Part shown: piece by piece, positions 62,128 through 64,000 of the stretch | How the letters are laid out: each line of letters opens with the position of its first letter | Numbering within the stretch: the first letter of the stretch is position 1 | Origin: Echinicola jeungdonensis | GTDB lineage: Bacteria > Bacteroidota > Bacteroidia > Cytophagales > Cyclobacteriaceae | Assembly (NCBI RefSeq): GCF_030409905.1 | Contig: NZ_JAUFQT010000002.1 | Span: 124,001 to 188,000 of the forward strand | Direction: 5' to 3' | DNA: 64,000 nucleotides | Notes under the pieces: model-generated | Database searches by the model: none | Told to the model about the DNA's origin: nothing | The model's input: only the letters and a program-made list of their open reading frames with translations | Position numbers and translations under genes: made by a program

Positions 62128-64000
62128 TCAAAATTGGATATTGGCTTTGTATTCGGGGATGACTTTCATCTCACCTATTTCAAAATAAGTACCCACTGAA
62201 TTGACCTTTTCTTTATCCTGTTCAGGCAAATCGCCTAAATAGGGATAATCCTTGTAAATAGGATGAAATTTAAAGATCATATTCTCATTATTTAGTTTTT
62301 CCTTGAATGACTTCAAGCCGATTTCCCAAAGCCTTCCATTATAGAAATGATCTGTCACCAAAAGCCCATCAATAAAAGCCATCCCCCGGTCTCCGGTGTA
62401 ATTGATATGGAGGAACACATCATTTAATCCCTCCCAATTATCCGATAAAGTTGCCATCCAAGTCATGTTATTTAGCTTTTTGATGTCTATTTCTGGGTTT
62501 ACCTTTTCAAATTGGACAGTATATGTGCTAAATCCTTGGGAAATTGATTTTCGACCTTTTAGGCTTGCACCAGAAATGGATACTGGTTGATCTATAGATG
62601 GGTAAATATGAAGGTCATTGTCTTCTTCTCGGCTGACAATGCTGATATTTTCCTGGCCATCAAGAAGGAGACCGTTGGTGAAAAATAATCTGTCTTTGAT
62701 TTTGTAAGACTGCAAGGCCAGCTCTTTAGGGATTATAGTATAGGTGTTTTTCCCAATTTCAAAAGAAAATATTTCTCCTTGTCTTCCAGTAATTCTTGTG
62801 TCACCCTTAAAAGAATTAGATTGACCCCGGTTCAATTTTTTGATTTTAGATTTTCCGGATAAAACAATTTCAGGAGCTAAACCTTCAATGGAGTAGAATA
62901 CAAAATGTTTTTGGCCACCAGCCTCATCCAATTTTGTCAATGGCTGTACCGTGGCTGATTTGAAATTAGCATCCCCAAATTGGACATTAAAAGGTAAAAT
63001 GCAAGTGCTTGCTTTTAATAAATCAAACGTGCCAGAGGAAGGGAAGCTTATCTCTTCATTTGAAGTTTTAATTTTTACCTGCAAATCATGCAAAGTTGAA
63101 AAATCCATATGATCCTGAAAATTGATCATAAACAAAAAGCCCTGGTCACCTTTTGACCTGGCAGCAAAACGTAAAGTTTTGGTGTCCTGGGGAGTAATTT
63201 TTTCATTGGAAAGGGGCAAAACAGTTTGCATTGGTGCCAATTCATTTCCATAGCTTTCCAAAAACATATGTAACAATTTTTGGGTATGGTACTGTGGTCT
63301 TAACTGTCCATATTGCCCAATGGGTGCCTGGAAATCATAGTTGATTTTGGGCATACCACTGACATCCTCATTATAAAATTTACTCTCAAATACCGGAGTA
63401 GAACCTCCATGGTACATATAATAACCAATTCCATTGGAGCCACTGCCCACTGTCCTGACCATAAGGGGCTCTACACTTTCATAATGAACAAAAGGCCTTC
63501 TACTGAATTTTACCTGGATGCCTGGCCCAATTTCCGCTGCAATGGAGGGGTATAATTTAGTATCATAGCTTACTGGCATATAATCAGGGTGTTGGCGGAT
63601 ATCTTTAAACAAATAAAAGGGGGAGGGATGTGGATCAGACCAAAAGGGGTAAACATAGCCAGCCGTAACAGGGATGCTTCCTTTTTCTACAATGGCGGCA
63701 TTTCCCCAGCCCGTTGCAGTATATAAGGGAACCTCCAACCCATTTTTTTTGGCAATATTTTTCAAAATTTCCATATGTTGTTCTCCCTCTTCTGCATAAG
63801 GGTTATGGCCATCGGTGACGGCGATTTGTTCATGGGTTACTCCGGCATCCCTTGCAGACACAGTTCTTTCCTTTTTAGCACCAGGATAAGTGATTTCCCA
63901 AGGGGCTGCGGAATGTTGAAATTCATTTTCAAGTTGAACCCCGATAACCGGGCCGCCATCCTTATAAAGCATACCACTCAATTGATCGGAAATTTCTCCA
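62128..64000 (-). CDS. GH35 beta-galactosidase, 5' end outside window
   Basis: Family 35 enzyme removing terminal beta-galactose, suited to finishing the galactan fragments made by GH53. The frame is open to the right edge (GEISDQLSG precedes the ATG at 63981), so the N-terminal signal peptide and first part of the barrel are missing. Visible are the acid/base region GGPVIGVQLENEFQ, GWGNAAIVEKGSIPVTAGYV, YPSIAAEIGPGIQ with the nucleophile Glu, and GSNGIGYYMYHGG. C-terminal beta domains follow, including the jelly roll near the end (TWMATLSDNWEGLNDVFLHI, GDRGMAFIDGLLVTDHFYNG). The C-terminus is complete. Catalytic assignments follow the family pattern (ENE and E-x-G-P/Q). It is convergent with GH53 and shares its terminator. 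Confidence 0.92.
   Translation of the reverse strand, partial: GEISDQLSGMLYKDGGPVIGVQLENEFQHSAAPWEITYPGAKKERTVSARDAGVTHEQIAVTDGHNPYAEEGEQHMEILKNIAKKNGLEVPLYTATGWGNAAIVEKGSIPVTAGYVYPFWSDPHPSPFYLFKDIRQHPDYMPVSYDTKLYPSIAAEIGPGIQVKFSRRPFVHYESVEPLMVRTVGSGSNGIGYYMYHGGSTPVFESKFYNEDVSGMPKINYDFQAPIGQYGQLRPQYHTQKLLHMFLESYGNELAPMQTVLPLSNEKITPQDTKTLRFAARSKGDQGFLFMINFQDHMDFSTLHDLQVKIKTSNEEISFPSSGTFDLLKASTCILPFNVQFGDANFKSATVQPLTKLDEAGGQKHFVFYSIEGLAPEIVLSGKSKIKKLNRGQSNSFKGDTRITGRQGEIFSFEIGKNTYTIIPKELALQSYKIKDRLFFTNGLLLDGQENISIVSREEDNDLHIYPSIDQPVSISGASLKGRKSISQGFSTYTVQFEKVNPEIDIKKLNNMTWMATLSDNWEGLNDVFLHINYTGDRGMAFIDGLLVTDHFYNGRLWEIGLKSFKEKLNNENMIFKFHPIYKDYPYLGDLPEQDKEKVNSVGTYFEIGEMKVIPEYKANIQF

Overview
The window reads as one long carbohydrate-utilisation region of a member of the Bacteroidota. 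An aerobic, possibly marine, Cytophagales/Cyclobacteriaceae-type organism is my inference. The reasons are SusC/SusD pairs, ECF sigma/FecR anti-sigma pairs, SPII lipoproteins, type IX secretion (T9SS) C-terminal sorting domains, AT-rich DNA and several Bacteroidota-specific DUF lipoproteins. I see no rRNA, tRNA, CRISPR array or intact insertion sequence.

Left part (1-19.1 kb), xylan module. It starts with the C-terminal part of a GH3 glycosidase and a minus-strand 7TM-DISM receptor that ends in a transposase-type zinc ribbon. These are followed by a plus-strand series: GH10 xylanase, two GH43 enzymes, GH115 alpha-glucuronidase, a SASA/CE20-like acetylesterase, a decayed LacI-type regulator and a GH67 alpha-glucuronidase. 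A convergent minus-strand operon holds two paralogous GH43-type lipoproteins and a third, frameshifted GH43. Together these could remove acetyl, (methyl)glucuronosyl and arabinosyl groups and cut the xylan backbone.

Middle (19.8-37.5 kb), first SusCD locus. An ECF sigma factor (frameshifted as given), FecR, SusC and SusD are followed by two surface lipoproteins (DUF4959/DUF5126/DUF5000 and DUF4998 types). Next come a decayed GH30 gene, a PL11 rhamnogalacturonan lyase that continues after a one-base frameshift into a beta-strand-repeat T9SS protein, and a PKD-domain lipoprotein.

Right part (38.5-64 kb), second SusCD locus. An intact ECF sigma, FecR, SusC, SusD and a TIG-domain lipoprotein precede a 2147-residue T9SS protein with an alginate-lyase-type N-terminus and many carbohydrate-binding modules. 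A GH28-like beta-helix protein, GH43, GH97, a decayed alpha/beta hydrolase, a lipoprotein with two GH53 galactanase domains and, convergently, a GH35-type beta-galactosidase cut by the window edge follow. PL11, GH28-like, GH53, GH35 and GH43 together suggest pectin (rhamnogalacturonan I with galactan and arabinan side chains).

Both SusC proteins carry an N-terminal STN domain and sit behind ECF/FecR pairs, so each locus probably senses its own glycan by transenvelope signalling. Three otherwise good genes are each broken by a single missing base in a short homopolymer. These may be sequencing errors, and they differ from the three truly decayed genes (LacI, GH30, hydrolase), which carry several lesions each.
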